A DNA stretch of 64,000 nucleotides from Bradyrhizobium erythrophlei. Lineage in GTDB: Bacteria > Pseudomonadota > Alphaproteobacteria > Rhizobiales > Xanthobacteraceae. Where the stretch lies: NCBI GenBank assembly GCA_900129675.1, contig FSRD01000001.1, forward strand, positions 671,501 through 735,500, given 5' to 3'. A model generated the notes under the pieces. That model worked only from the letters and a program-made list of their open reading frames with translations. It was not told the DNA's origin and searched no databases. The number at the start of each line of letters is the position of its first letter. Position 1 is the first letter of the stretch. Positions 55,326-64,000 of the stretch are shown here, piece after piece. A program made the position numbers and the translations under genes.

Positions 55326-56504
55326 CTACCCTCCGGCCTTGATCAACGAGCTCTCGGCGGTGTCCTCTCCGGGGCCTTTCGCGCGAATGTCGAATGTGCG
55401 CGCTCCCACCTCCGGCGGCATCGGTTCCAGCCACGGCGCAGCCATCAGCGTTTCACGAGCATCGGATAGACCCTGCGCCCAACGAGTCTCCATTGTCAGG
55501 CGGTCAAATTCGTAGTCCTTTGATTGTCCTAGCGCGTGCTCCGGACGGTAAATCAGTTCAACAATGTCCATCGTGGTCACGCAGCGGAATTCATCGAGCA
55601 AAGCGGTTTCCGGGCCGCTCCTCAGATCGTCGGGCAGCTTCTCCCAAAGCATGTTGATGCTGTGGCGCAGATCGTGCTGCCGCCGCAATGTGTCTGTAAC
55701 CGCCCGCGTTCGGCTGGAATAGCGGATGTCCTTGTCCCGCTCGCCCACCTCGTTCAAATTCCTGGGCAGGGCGCCGCGGGCCGGGAAAAGGTCCACCTGG
55801 AAGATGAGATGGCTGCGGCGCGGGTAATACTCGATCACGTGTTGCAGCGGCGTATTGGATACCAGTCCGCCGTCCCAATAGTGCTCGCCATCGATTTCCA
55901 CGGAGGGAAAGCCCGGCGGCAGCGCGCCGCTCGCAAGGACGTGCTCCGGCCTGATCTCGATCTCCGCATTGTCGAAGTATACGAAATTGCCTGTCCGGAC
56001 GTTTACGGCTCCGACGCTGAAGCGAATTTCCCTGGAATTGATGCGGTCGAAATCCACAAGCCGCTCCAATGTGGATTTGAGCGAGTTCGTGTCGTAGTAG
56101 CTGGTCGGCGTGCGGCCGAACCACCAGTCGGCAGGCTTTCGCGGTGCGAAGAAGTTTGTCTGGCCGAGAAGCAGCGCATGCATCGCGCTAATCTGCTTTG
56201 CAAAGTCGAAGGGCAGACCGGCGCCGTTGAAGAGACCGGAAATCGGTACGGCCCATCTCGCGGGCGTCGTGATCGCGCGCCAGAACTCGCGCAGTTTTTC
56301 GACGCGCGTTTCAGGTGAATTGCCGGCGATCAAAGCGGCATTGATTGCGCCGATCGAGATCCCGGCCACCCAGTCAGGCTTGTAGTCCGATGAGGCGAGC
56401 GCCTCGTGAACACCGGCTTGGTAACTTCCAAGGGCGCCCCCGCCTTGCAAGACGAGTGCAACCTTCTTCGTATATGATTCTGGCCGCGAGGCAGCTTGCT
56501 TCAT
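55326..56504 (-). CDS. Patatin-like phospholipase
   Basis: The 392-residue product from the ATG at 56504 (AGGAGA ribosome site) is a patatin hydrolase: oxyanion loop LQGGGALGSYQAG, nucleophile GISIGAINAA (GxSxG), and the catalytic Asp in WDGGLVSNTPL. A C-terminal DUF3734-like region (RRQHDLRHSINMLWEKLPDD) is typical of the cytoplasmic members. There is no signal peptide. It would act on acyl esters of membrane lipids or storage polymer. Confidence 0.87.
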   Translation of the reverse strand: MKQAASRPESYTKKVALVLQGGGALGSYQAGVHEALASSDYKPDWVAGISIGAINAALIAGNSPETRVEKLREFWRAITTPARWAVPISGLFNGAGLPFDFAKQISAMHALLLGQTNFFAPRKPADWWFGRTPTSYYDTNSLKSTLERLVDFDRINSREIRFSVGAVNVRTGNFVYFDNAEIEIRPEHVLASGALPPGFPSVEIDGEHYWDGGLVSNTPLQHVIEYYPRRSHLIFQVDLFPARGALPRNLNEVGERDKDIRYSSRTRAVTDTLRRQHDLRHSINMLWEKLPDDLRSGPETALLDEFRCVTTMDIVELIYRPEHALGQSKDYEFDRLTMETRWAQGLSDARETLMAAPWLEPMPPEVGARTFDIRAKGPGEDTAESSLIKAGG

Positions 56505-57057
56505 TGTCGTCTCCTGGATTCGATTGTGGAAGATTCCTGCCGCCGCCTGCGGATCTGGCAAGCGGGAAATTATCGTCGGAACAGGAATGGCGCTGATTCT
56601 CAGCGTCTTGCTCTCGTGGGTTACCTTGCACGGGTCGTTACCTCGGTTCGGCTAACGAAGTGCAATCGACCGGAAGCTTCCGGCATTCAATGGCGAGGCG
56701 ATCAGCGGCTTCTCCCGGCGAAAGCTCGGACTGCTTGTGCATTGGTAATGGGAGCTGGCGCGTGGCAGTACGCTGGAATGGCAGGTTACACCTCGAGAGG
56801 CGCCGGGACGAGCTTGCTCCCGGTGCGGTTAAACTGTCCGCCGGAGATCACGCTACATACCTTGAGATTTGATCGTGGCAAAACCAATCGCCAGGCTATT
56901 GGATAAAGACCGCCCACAAATTGCCCGCGCAGTTTGGGTCTTCAGATTGGCAACCGTTTGCAAACCATCCAACGGATCGCGCAAATACCAGTAACGAATC
57001 GAAAATCGTTCTTGCGCACATTCCCGTCAGCCAACCGGGTGAAGGGGAGCGCAGATC
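56505..57057. other. Gene-poor interval
   Basis: I see no supported gene in this stretch; the open frames are short and unlike known proteins. The promoter of the patatin-like gene should lie at its left end. Confidence 0.35.
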
Positions 57058-57270
57058 ATGAGCAGGGAAGCCGTCTTAGCGAACGTACGCCGATTTCGCA
57101 CGATCGCTTCGTTATACCGGCAAACCGCTGCCTTCCGACCTGGCCAAAGCTGGTCCCTGTTGGAGCAGGCTAAAGATTGGGAGTATCGCGCATTGGCAGA
57201 GTTGGATACCTATTTTGGGGGCTCCGCGCAGCCAACCAGCGGGCAATTGGGGACCGCTATGGCCGCCTAA
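57058..57270 (+). CDS. Hypothetical small helical protein
   Basis: The 70-residue product has a GGGGAG site before the ATG. It reads MSREAVLANVRRFRTIASLY then RQTAAFRPGQSWSLLEQAKD and EYRALAELDTYF, a pattern of short conserved proteins in Bradyrhizobium, with no known function. The following 340 bases to the tRNA fragment hold no supported gene. Confidence 0.5.
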   Translation: MSREAVLANVRRFRTIASLYRQTAAFRPGQSWSLLEQAKDWEYRALAELDTYFGGSAQPTSGQLGTAMAA

Positions 57271-57613
57271 GTACCTGCTCGGCGGAAATCGTATCCAACC
57301 TTTGGATGTCAACCTCCCGTACCCGACGACGACATCATCAAGCAATCCGGACACCCGCAAAAGGAAATCATGCAGGACGTCTACAAGCGCGGAGGAGCGG
57401 CCGTATCGGAACGCTCGCACGCCACGCGGCAAAAGCACCGTGAGCTTCCCAGGTCGGGGAGCATGGTTTAATGTTGCTCAGTCCCGTGACGAACTCTGAA
57501 TTTCGAACTTCAGACGTTTTCCACGACGGTCAGTTTATGCCTTATGCTAGGTCGTCTGCTTACGGTAACGCTACCGTAATCAAAACCAAAGGGGCCCGTG
57601 TTTGTTGAGTTTT

Positions 57614-57662
57614 TGGCGCGCCTGAAGAGATTCGAACTCCTGACCCCTAGATTCGTAGTCTG
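57614..57662 (-). tRNA. 3' fragment of tRNA-Arg(ACG), probable integration scar
   Basis: On the minus strand the fragment reads CAGACTACGAATCT, a spacer, AGGAGTTCGAATCTCTT and CAGGCGCGCCA. It gives an anticodon stem-loop with ACG (one mismatch in the stem), a full T arm with TTCGAAT, the 3' acceptor strand and an encoded CCA. The D arm and 5' acceptor strand are absent. A tRNA 3' end of this kind is the usual far-end repeat of an element integrated in a tRNA gene. By orientation the element would extend to the right. Confidence 0.7.
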
Positions 57663-58421
57663 GGCCCGACCATTGAAATCATTGAGGTCCGTTACCGTAA
57701 GACCATCCACAAACCCCAGAAACGCAGGCTAGAAGGCGATAATCGCCGGCGCCTTTACCTTAGCCGGGGAACGTGAAGCGCGAAGATCGAGTGGTCGACG
57801 AACGGCCGCTTCGCGCCAGAAGCGGCCTCTCAGTCGATATCGCAACGTTCCAGCCTTGCCTTCCGGTACCTACAACAGCGTAACCGTGAACCACCGGTCT
57901 CGCGCGTGACCCGCAATCTTGCGATTACTGGTTCGCTCGCCTAAGGCGGGCGGCGCATCGAGCGCGCTCGGGATTTGCTATTAAATTCCGACAAAACCCT
58001 TGTGGAGATTGCCAAGGCTTGGGTTCTCCGGTCAGAGCCATCTCACGCGAGCATTCGGTCAAATCGTCGGCACCAGTCCCGGATTGTGGCGCCGCGCAAG
58101 GCGGACCTAGCGCGTTAGGATGATCCGGCATGTTCAAAACTCTCGAACGTCACAAGTCCGGCTGCCGCGACGCAACGACCACGACGTCATTGGGCGCGGT
58201 CGAGTTCAAAACGATGGAGTTCCCATCTGCATGTGGAGCAGATAAGGCGCACAACGGAGGTTTTGAGGGCACACCTTTCCCCCTCGCAACATGCTGACTA
58301 TGCGGCAATATCAGGTCCACACCGACCGGACTCGCTGTGCACACCATTGATCTAGGACCGCGCAGCAATAAGTTGCTCGCGCCGCGTCCACGAAGACTTC
58401 CAACTCATAATTCCGCAGGGG
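57663..58421. other. Gene-poor interval after the tRNA fragment
   Basis: About 760 bases without a supported gene. Open frames on both strands are short and lack ribosome sites or family patterns. The position fits the non-coding edge of an integrated element. Confidence 0.4.
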
Positions 58422-58847
58422 CTACGCCGCCGATCCGAGGATCTCTGCCGTGATCCCGCGATCGCGCTGGAGGAATTCCACGGTGTTGCCGTCGGGATCC
58501 TCGACGAAAATGGTGCCAATTCCGAAATCAAGCGGTTCATCGGCCGAGGTGATGTCGCGCCGACGCGCTTGATCGACAGTGAGTTGATACGGGCGCAGGC
58601 CGTGCGTCAGAAGCAAGCTGGCGATCTCTTCGAGCCGGGCGACCTCCAGGGTGAAGTGCCTCGCCGGGTTGACTCGTTCTAGGTCGGGGCGGGACGGCAT
58701 CAGGTGAACCGAAAAATGGTCCCCTGCGAAAAGCCAGTTTGGCTTTTGTTCGCAGGGCGTGAGGCCTAGAATTCCGACATAGAACGCCTCTGCGCGGCCC
58801 ATATTTTGGACAGGAACGCCGATGTGGTGCAGTCCTTTGACAAGCAA
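58422..58847 (-). CDS. VOC-family (glyoxalase/dioxygenase fold) protein
   Basis: The 141-residue product starts at a TTG with a GGGAG site eight bases before it. It has two beta-alpha-beta modules: KGLHHIGVPVQNMGRAEAFY with a metal His, HFTLEVARLEEIASLL with a second His, and IFVEDPDGNTVEFLQ with a metal Glu. Members include glyoxalases, resistance proteins and extradiol dioxygenases. The substrate is unknown. Confidence 0.8.
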   Translation of the reverse strand: MLVKGLHHIGVPVQNMGRAEAFYVGILGLTPCEQKPNWLFAGDHFSVHLMPSRPDLERVNPARHFTLEVARLEEIASLLLTHGLRPYQLTVDQARRRDITSADEPLDFGIGTIFVEDPDGNTVEFLQRDRGITAEILGSAA

Positions 58848-59012
58848 TTTGTTGCTCCCTCGACGACATCAACTAAGACGAAATTCCCTAATAGGGGATG
58901 GTTTGGAAAAATGGAAGCCAGTTCTGCTAACAATCTCCTGAAACAAGAGACAGGTCGCAACCATGATTTGCGTTCGTATCGTAATTCCGCTCTAGCCGCG
59001 CGGGCACGATAC

Positions 59013-59138
59013 ATGATCCGAAAAACCTTCCCGTTGGCCGTGCCGCTTTACGCCGATTTCGAAACAGAAGGAGCGGTCGTCGCCAAGTGCATTCAGAACA
59101 CCTATCCGAATGCCAAGATCGGCGTACTGAACGACGTC
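59013..59138 (+). pseudogene. Remnant of a branched-chain-type ABC binding protein
   Basis: The short stretch TFPLAVPLYADFETEGAVVA and KCIQNTYPNAKIGVLNDV resembles the hinge region of Liv-type binding proteins (FPWTMxxxxDYxxEGxxYAKYI, PNAKIAVLYQND). The surrounding frame shows no further similarity, so only a fragment survives. It is on the opposite strand to the intact Liv cluster. Confidence 0.4.
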
Positions 59139-59341
59139 CATCATCCCCCGAGGAACAACGCCATGAATAGGCATGGCCAATCAGACCGGCTGCTTGTGCG
59201 ATTACGCAGATGGCCACCGAGGACCGATGCCATTTGCCTCGACGGGCAGATCTAATGCCTCGCCGGTTTAGCTGCATGGCCATGGCAGCGTATCAGCCGC
59301 GGAAAAGATCGAGCTAACCTGGCGCCCGGCACATCAAGGCT

Positions 59342-60343
59342 CTATGCGCCGACTTTCGATATCTTGAACAAGCGACTGGCGTTGCCGAAGGTAATTTTCT
59401 CTCGATCGGCTTCCGATAACTGCGCCCTACTCACCAAGCCCACCGGATCGTCATCACCCATGTCGAAAGGAAAGTCGGAACCCACCATCAGCCGCTCAGT
59501 GCCAACCATCGCTACCAGCGCCTCGATCAGGTCAGTGCGAAACACGCAAGTATCGAACCATAGCCGCTTCAGATAACTGGATGGAGCCTCTGCGGTCAGG
59601 CGTTTCACCTCGGGACGTACCTTCCACGCGTGATCCATGCGACCGGCATAGAATGGATAGAAGCCGCCGCCATGAGCTATCACCAGGTCGAGTTCGGGAT
59701 GCCGGTCGAGCACGCCGCCGAGAATGAAATGCGAAATGGCGATCGTCTCCTCGATAGGTTGGCCAACGCTGTTGACCATGAAGAATTCGCCAAGCCTCTG
59801 GCCATGCGAGAAGCCCAGCGGATGCACGAAGAGTGGCACGCGCAGCTTCGCCAGGCGCGCATAGAGCGGGTCGAAGACCGCATTCGACAGTTCGAGATTT
59901 TCGACGCGGGTGTCGATCTGGAAGCCGCGCAGGCCGAGCGTCTCGACCGCATGCACTGCTTCCTCGATAGCTCGGGCGGGAAACCGCATCGGCAGCGTAC
60001 CCATGCCGGCGAAATGCGCGGTGTCTTCGGCAACCAATGCGGCGACATCCTCATTCTGTACCCGCGACAAGGCCACCTGCAATTCTTCACCGGCCCAGTA
60101 GTGCTGCTGCGCCGGTGCCGGCGCGATGACCTGAAAATCGACGCCCATCCGCTGCATCACCTCGCGGCGCGCTACGACGTCGAGCATCAGCCTCTGCAAC
60201 AGCTTGCCTTGCTCGGCGTCGGTGGCCCGGCTTTCCGGAGACATGTCGCGGCGATAGGGATTGTCCATTGGATCGTGATGGCCGGCGACCAGCGGATCGA
60301 CGCGCTTGCTGATGGAATGGGTGTGCATATCGACGATGGTCAT
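59342..60343 (-). CDS. Amidohydrolase of the ACMSD family
   Basis: The 333-residue product has the metal motif VDMHTHS, a VPLFVHPLGF segment with a metal His, DLVIAHGGGFYPFYAGRMDH, and GSDFPFDMGDDDP with the catalytic Asp. This is the order of the 2-amino-3-carboxymuconate-semialdehyde decarboxylase group of zinc decarboxylases and hydrolases. It follows the Liv transporter genes on the same strand, so the imported compound may be its substrate or a precursor. Confidence 0.82.
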   Translation of the reverse strand: MTIVDMHTHSISKRVDPLVAGHHDPMDNPYRRDMSPESRATDAEQGKLLQRLMLDVVARREVMQRMGVDFQVIAPAPAQQHYWAGEELQVALSRVQNEDVAALVAEDTAHFAGMGTLPMRFPARAIEEAVHAVETLGLRGFQIDTRVENLELSNAVFDPLYARLAKLRVPLFVHPLGFSHGQRLGEFFMVNSVGQPIEETIAISHFILGGVLDRHPELDLVIAHGGGFYPFYAGRMDHAWKVRPEVKRLTAEAPSSYLKRLWFDTCVFRTDLIEALVAMVGTERLMVGSDFPFDMGDDDPVGLVSRAQLSEADREKITFGNASRLFKISKVGA

Positions 60344-60406
60344 GCGATCACTTTACTCAATTCAGTTCCGCGGCCGGCGCCAGCCGGTCTTCGTTCATGG
60401 CTTTTC

Positions 60407-61103
60407 TCACTGCACGCCGAGGCGTTGGAATAGCAGATCGGTATGCTGACTCAGTTCCTTCGCATCACCTTGATGCACGATCTGCCCGGTCTCAAGGACG
60501 TATACCCGGTTGGCAACGGCCAACGCGCTGTAGAGATTCTGTTCGACCAGCAGGATTGACAGCCCCTCGCGCTTCAGATCAAGAATGATTCCTTCGAGAT
60601 GCTGCACCATCACTGGCGCCAGGCCTTCGGATGGCTCATCCATCAGGATAAGTTGCGGATCGATCATCAGCGCGCGGCCGACCGCGAGCATGCCGCGCTC
60701 GCCACCGGACAATTGTCCGCCGCGGTGATGTCGCCGCTCTGCAAGACGCGGAAAAATCCCAAACACACGGTCGACCGTCCAGCCGTCCTTGGCGCGCGCG
60801 CTCTTCAACATGGTAAGATGTTCGGTCACCGTCAGCGACGAAAACAGCCGCCTGCCCTGCGGCACGATCGCGATCTTGCGGTCGGCGATGTCGTGCGGGC
60901 GCAGGCCGACCAGACTTTCGGCGCGCCACGTGATCGAACCTGAGCGGATCTGCGGCGGCGTCAGCCCCATGATCGAGCGGATAAAGGTGGTCTTGCCCAT
61001 GCCGTTGCGGCCAAGCAGCGCGACGATCTCGCCGGCGCCGACGTCGAGGGAGACGCCGCGGACCACGACCGCTTCGCCATAGCCGCTGTGTAGGTCGCGA
61101 ACC

Positions 61104-61111
<8 letters not shown>
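60407..61111 (-). CDS. livF: Branched-chain-type ABC transporter ATP-binding protein (LivF)
   Basis: The 234-residue product from the ATG at 61111 has Walker A GRNGMGKTT, the LivF Q-loop VPQGRRLFSSLTV, signature LSGGERGML (most members have QQ after GGE), and Walker B LILMDEPSEGLAP. It overlaps livG by eight bases. Confidence 0.92.
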
Positions 61112-61928
<817 letters not shown>

Positions 61929-61934
61929 TATAGT

Positions 61935-61962
61935 CGGGACGCGGCTATTGAGCCGCGTCCCG
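61935..61962. other. Intercistronic hairpin between the Liv binding-protein gene and livG
   Basis: CGGGACGCGGCT-ATTG-AGCCGCGTCCCG is a perfect 12-bp stem with a four-base loop, just after the stop codon of the binding-protein gene. Without a following U-run it is more likely to protect the upstream mRNA or cut down read-through, keeping the binding protein in excess of the ATPases. Confidence 0.65.
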
Positions 61963-61976
61963 AAATCGGTGATGGA

Positions 61977-63236
61977 TCAGGCCTTCTTGATGCCCTGGAA
62001 GTTGCGCGAATAGGGCGGCTGCTTCAGGTAGGTCTCCGGATCGTATTTCCAGAACTGCGAGACGTTCGGATAGGTGGTGACCGGCACGTTCCAGAATTTA
62101 CCGTCGGCGCGTTTCACGACCTTGCGGATATAGACGTCGTAGATTGGGTTGCCGTAGGCATCGAGCTTGACGGCCTTCCCGAGCGGCGAGCCATCGAGTT
62201 CGGTCTTCAATACGGTGTCGATGAAGGCCTCGCGGTCTTCCACCTTGCCACCCATCTTCTTCAGCGCTGCGTCGATCCACATCACGCCGGAATACATCGA
62301 GAAACCGTAGAGCGACGGGATCTTGCCGTACTTCGCCTCATACTCCCTGGCGAACTTCTGCGTCACCGGATTGTCAGAACCCTCCGCAAAATGCGCCGGC
62401 GACATGATGCCTTCGCATTCCTCGCCAAGCGTCCGGATCACCGACTGGTCGGTGCCGTTCATCGCGGCGAGCAGCGGCGTCTTCGCCTTCAGGCCGAAGC
62501 TGGAATACTGCTGGATGAAGCGGGTAGCATCCGCACCGGTCTCCATCGCGAAGATCGCATCGACTTTGAGGTCGGCGATCTGGCCTAGATAGGGGCTGAA
62601 GTCCGCCGTGTTGAGCGGATGCCAGAACTGCTGCACGATCTCGCCACCACCTTCGGTGAACACCTGGACGAGCCCGCCGCACTGCTCGTGGCCGAAGGTG
62701 TAGTCCTGGCTGATGGTAGCGATCTTCTTGTAACCCTGCTTCAGCGCCCAATCGCCGAGCGGATGGGTGAATTCACTGGCGCTGTACCCGGCGACGCGGA
62801 TGACGTTCTTGATACGCTGGCGCTGCGTCAGGTCGTCGGCAGCAATAATCGGAATGAAGTAGGGCGTGCCAGTACCCTTGACGTAGTTGGCGACCGCCAA
62901 TCCGGTGTTGGCGAGCAGATTACCGATCAGCATGTGGCAATTGCCCTGCTCGACCAGGCGGCGTGCTTTCTGCAAGGCGGTGTCGGGGTTGGAGGCGTCG
63001 TCCTCGATCACCAATTCGACCTTTCGGCCACCCATCTCGCTCTTGACCTGATCAAGATAGAACTGCACACCCTCGACCATCTCCTTGCCGCCCGACGCGA
63101 CAACGCCGGTGAGCGGCGCGAGCAGACCGATCTTGATCGGGCCTGCCTGCGCCTGGGCACTGAGCCATGGTCCGACGCCTGCGCCTGCGACGGTTAATGC
63201 GGCCGTTGTGTTTTTCAGAAATTGCCTGCGGTCCAT
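61977..63236 (-). CDS. Branched-chain-type ABC transporter substrate-binding protein
   Basis: From the ATG at 63236 (AAGGAT ribosome site) the 419-residue product has a Tat signal (MDRRQFLKNTTAALTVAGAG) and a type I periplasmic binding fold: IKIGLLAPLTGVVASGGKEM, VELVIEDDASNPDTALQKAR, KIATISQDYTFGHEQCGGLV. Such proteins also bind aromatic acids and amides, so the ligand is open. It lies between livM and livG. Confidence 0.92.
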   Translation of the reverse strand: MDRRQFLKNTTAALTVAGAGVGPWLSAQAQAGPIKIGLLAPLTGVVASGGKEMVEGVQFYLDQVKSEMGGRKVELVIEDDASNPDTALQKARRLVEQGNCHMLIGNLLANTGLAVANYVKGTGTPYFIPIIAADDLTQRQRIKNVIRVAGYSASEFTHPLGDWALKQGYKKIATISQDYTFGHEQCGGLVQVFTEGGGEIVQQFWHPLNTADFSPYLGQIADLKVDAIFAMETGADATRFIQQYSSFGLKAKTPLLAAMNGTDQSVIRTLGEECEGIMSPAHFAEGSDNPVTQKFAREYEAKYGKIPSLYGFSMYSGVMWIDAALKKMGGKVEDREAFIDTVLKTELDGSPLGKAVKLDAYGNPIYDVYIRKVVKRADGKFWNVPVTTYPNVSQFWKYDPETYLKQPPYSRNFQGIKKA

Positions 63237-63264
63237 TTCGATATCCTTTCGTAAAAGCATTCGA

Positions 63265-64000
63265 TTAACGCACCTTGCGCGTCAGAGTGGCGCGCAGCTT
63301 GCCGACGATGCCCTCGGGGGCGAAGATCATGATGAGGATGAAGGTGATGCCGAGCACCATTTGCCAGCGCTCGGTATAGGCGCTGACCACGTTCTCCAGC
63401 GCGATGATCGCGGCGGCGCCAACGAACGCGCCAAACAGCGTGCCTACACCGCCGGCGATCATCATCAACACGCCCTCGACCGACTGCGCCAGCGCCACGG
63501 TTGACGGGCTGACGAAGTTGTTGAACATCGCATACAGTGCGCCTGCAACTCCGGCAAAGAATCCGGACACGGTGAAGCCGATGAATAAATGTAGCGGCAC
63601 GTTGTAGCCGAGGCTGCGCATGCGGCTTTCGCTGTCGCGGATGCCGCGCAGCGTCAGACCGAACGGCGAGCGCACGAACCGCCACATCGCAAATGCCACC
63701 ACTGCGGCGCTGGCAAGCACGGCCCAATAAAACGCGCTGTTGGTCAACAGCACCGCCGGACGAACGTCGCCGCGCATACCGTTTTCGCCACCGGTCACCT
63801 GGGTCCAACGCAAGCAGATACCCCAGACGATCATGCCGAGCGCCAATGTCAGCAGCAGGAAGTAGACACCGGAGGTACGCACCGCGAGCAATCCGAAGAT
63901 CGCCGCAACCACTGTGGCAGCCAACACGCCGGCGGCGAAGGCGACCGCCGGCGGCAGTCCGCCATGGGTCGTGGCGTAGACGACGACATAGGTGGAGACG
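63265..64000 (-). CDS. livM: Branched-chain-type ABC transporter permease (LivM), 5' end outside the window
   Basis: The frame is open to the window edge, and sequence before the first Met (LPPAVAFAAGVLAATVVAAI) is membrane-like, so the gene starts beyond 64000. Visible features are several membrane helices, VRTSGVYFLLLTLALGMIVW, and the loop RGIRDSESRMRSLGYNV that docks on LivG/LivF. It is 28 bases upstream of the binding-protein gene. Confidence 0.9.
   Translation of the reverse strand, partial: VSTYVVVYATTHGGLPPAVAFAAGVLAATVVAAIFGLLAVRTSGVYFLLLTLALGMIVWGICLRWTQVTGGENGMRGDVRPAVLLTNSAFYWAVLASAAVVAFAMWRFVRSPFGLTLRGIRDSESRMRSLGYNVPLHLFIGFTVSGFFAGVAGALYAMFNNFVSPSTVALAQSVEGVLMMIAGGVGTLFGAFVGAAAIIALENVVSAYTERWQMVLGITFILIMIFAPEGIVGKLRATLTRKVR

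Overview
The window looks like a piece of an alphaproteobacterial chromosome, most likely Bradyrhizobium or a close relative. The base composition is GC-rich, many predicted exported proteins carry twin-arginine signals, the insertion sequences are of the IS21, IS1182, IS256 and rve-integrase kinds, and there are several ABC importers for amino acids or peptides. The genus is inferred from gene content; no marker gene such as rRNA is present.

Layout. (1) 0.1-0.3 kb: a Bfd-like ferredoxin gene, followed by an IS21-family element (about 584-3253). (2) 3.4-11.6 kb: a complete benzoate-to-muconolactone cluster in one minus-strand operon, catB-catC-catA-benA-benB-benC-benD plus a beta-keto acid cleavage enzyme (BKACE) gene, with the LysR regulator catR divergent. 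The catB-catR gap carries a perfect ATAC-N7-GTAT operator, and a near copy of it lies beside the Bfd-like gene. (3) 11.7-18.6 kb: two toxin-antitoxin modules (FitAB/VapBC type and Xre-RES), an IS1182 element with a clear CTAG duplication, an unusual trypsin-fold protein, a broken rve transposase and an autotransporter remnant. (4) 18.6-26.9 kb: a large MscS-family channel, an IS256-family element sitting inside a tyrosine-recombinase gene remnant (8-bp duplication GAGCGAAC), an MHS-type transporter, 4-hydroxyphenylpyruvate dioxygenase and a decayed Lrp regulator. (5) 27-43 kb: an accessory stretch of small hypothetical genes, a GrlR-like protein, a secreted nuclease, a Tat-exported SMP-30 protein, a cNMP-binding membrane protein, a ThuA protein, nested insertion sequences and several pseudogenes. 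(6) 43.3-55 kb: a dipeptide-type ABC importer with two amidohydrolase genes on the minus strand, divergent from a three-gene operon (GTP-cyclohydrolase-II-like, DUF1688, uracil phosphoribosyltransferase) that matches the URC uracil-catabolism set. (7) 55-64 kb: a patatin-like lipase, a 3' tRNA-Arg fragment that looks like an integration scar, a VOC protein, and a branched-chain-type (Liv) ABC importer with an ACMSD-like amidohydrolase; the last permease gene runs off the window.

How the parts work together. BenABC and BenD convert benzoate to catechol; CatA, CatB and CatC take catechol to 3-oxoadipate enol-lactone. No enol-lactone hydrolase, CoA-transferase or thiolase is seen here, but a BKACE closes the operon and could in principle act on 3-oxoadipate. 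The 43-55 kb region appears to pair import and hydrolysis of an amide, ureide or peptide-like compound with pyrimidine-ring breakdown. The density of insertion sequences, gene remnants and toxin-antitoxin modules between about 11 and 43 kb marks that part as accessory DNA.
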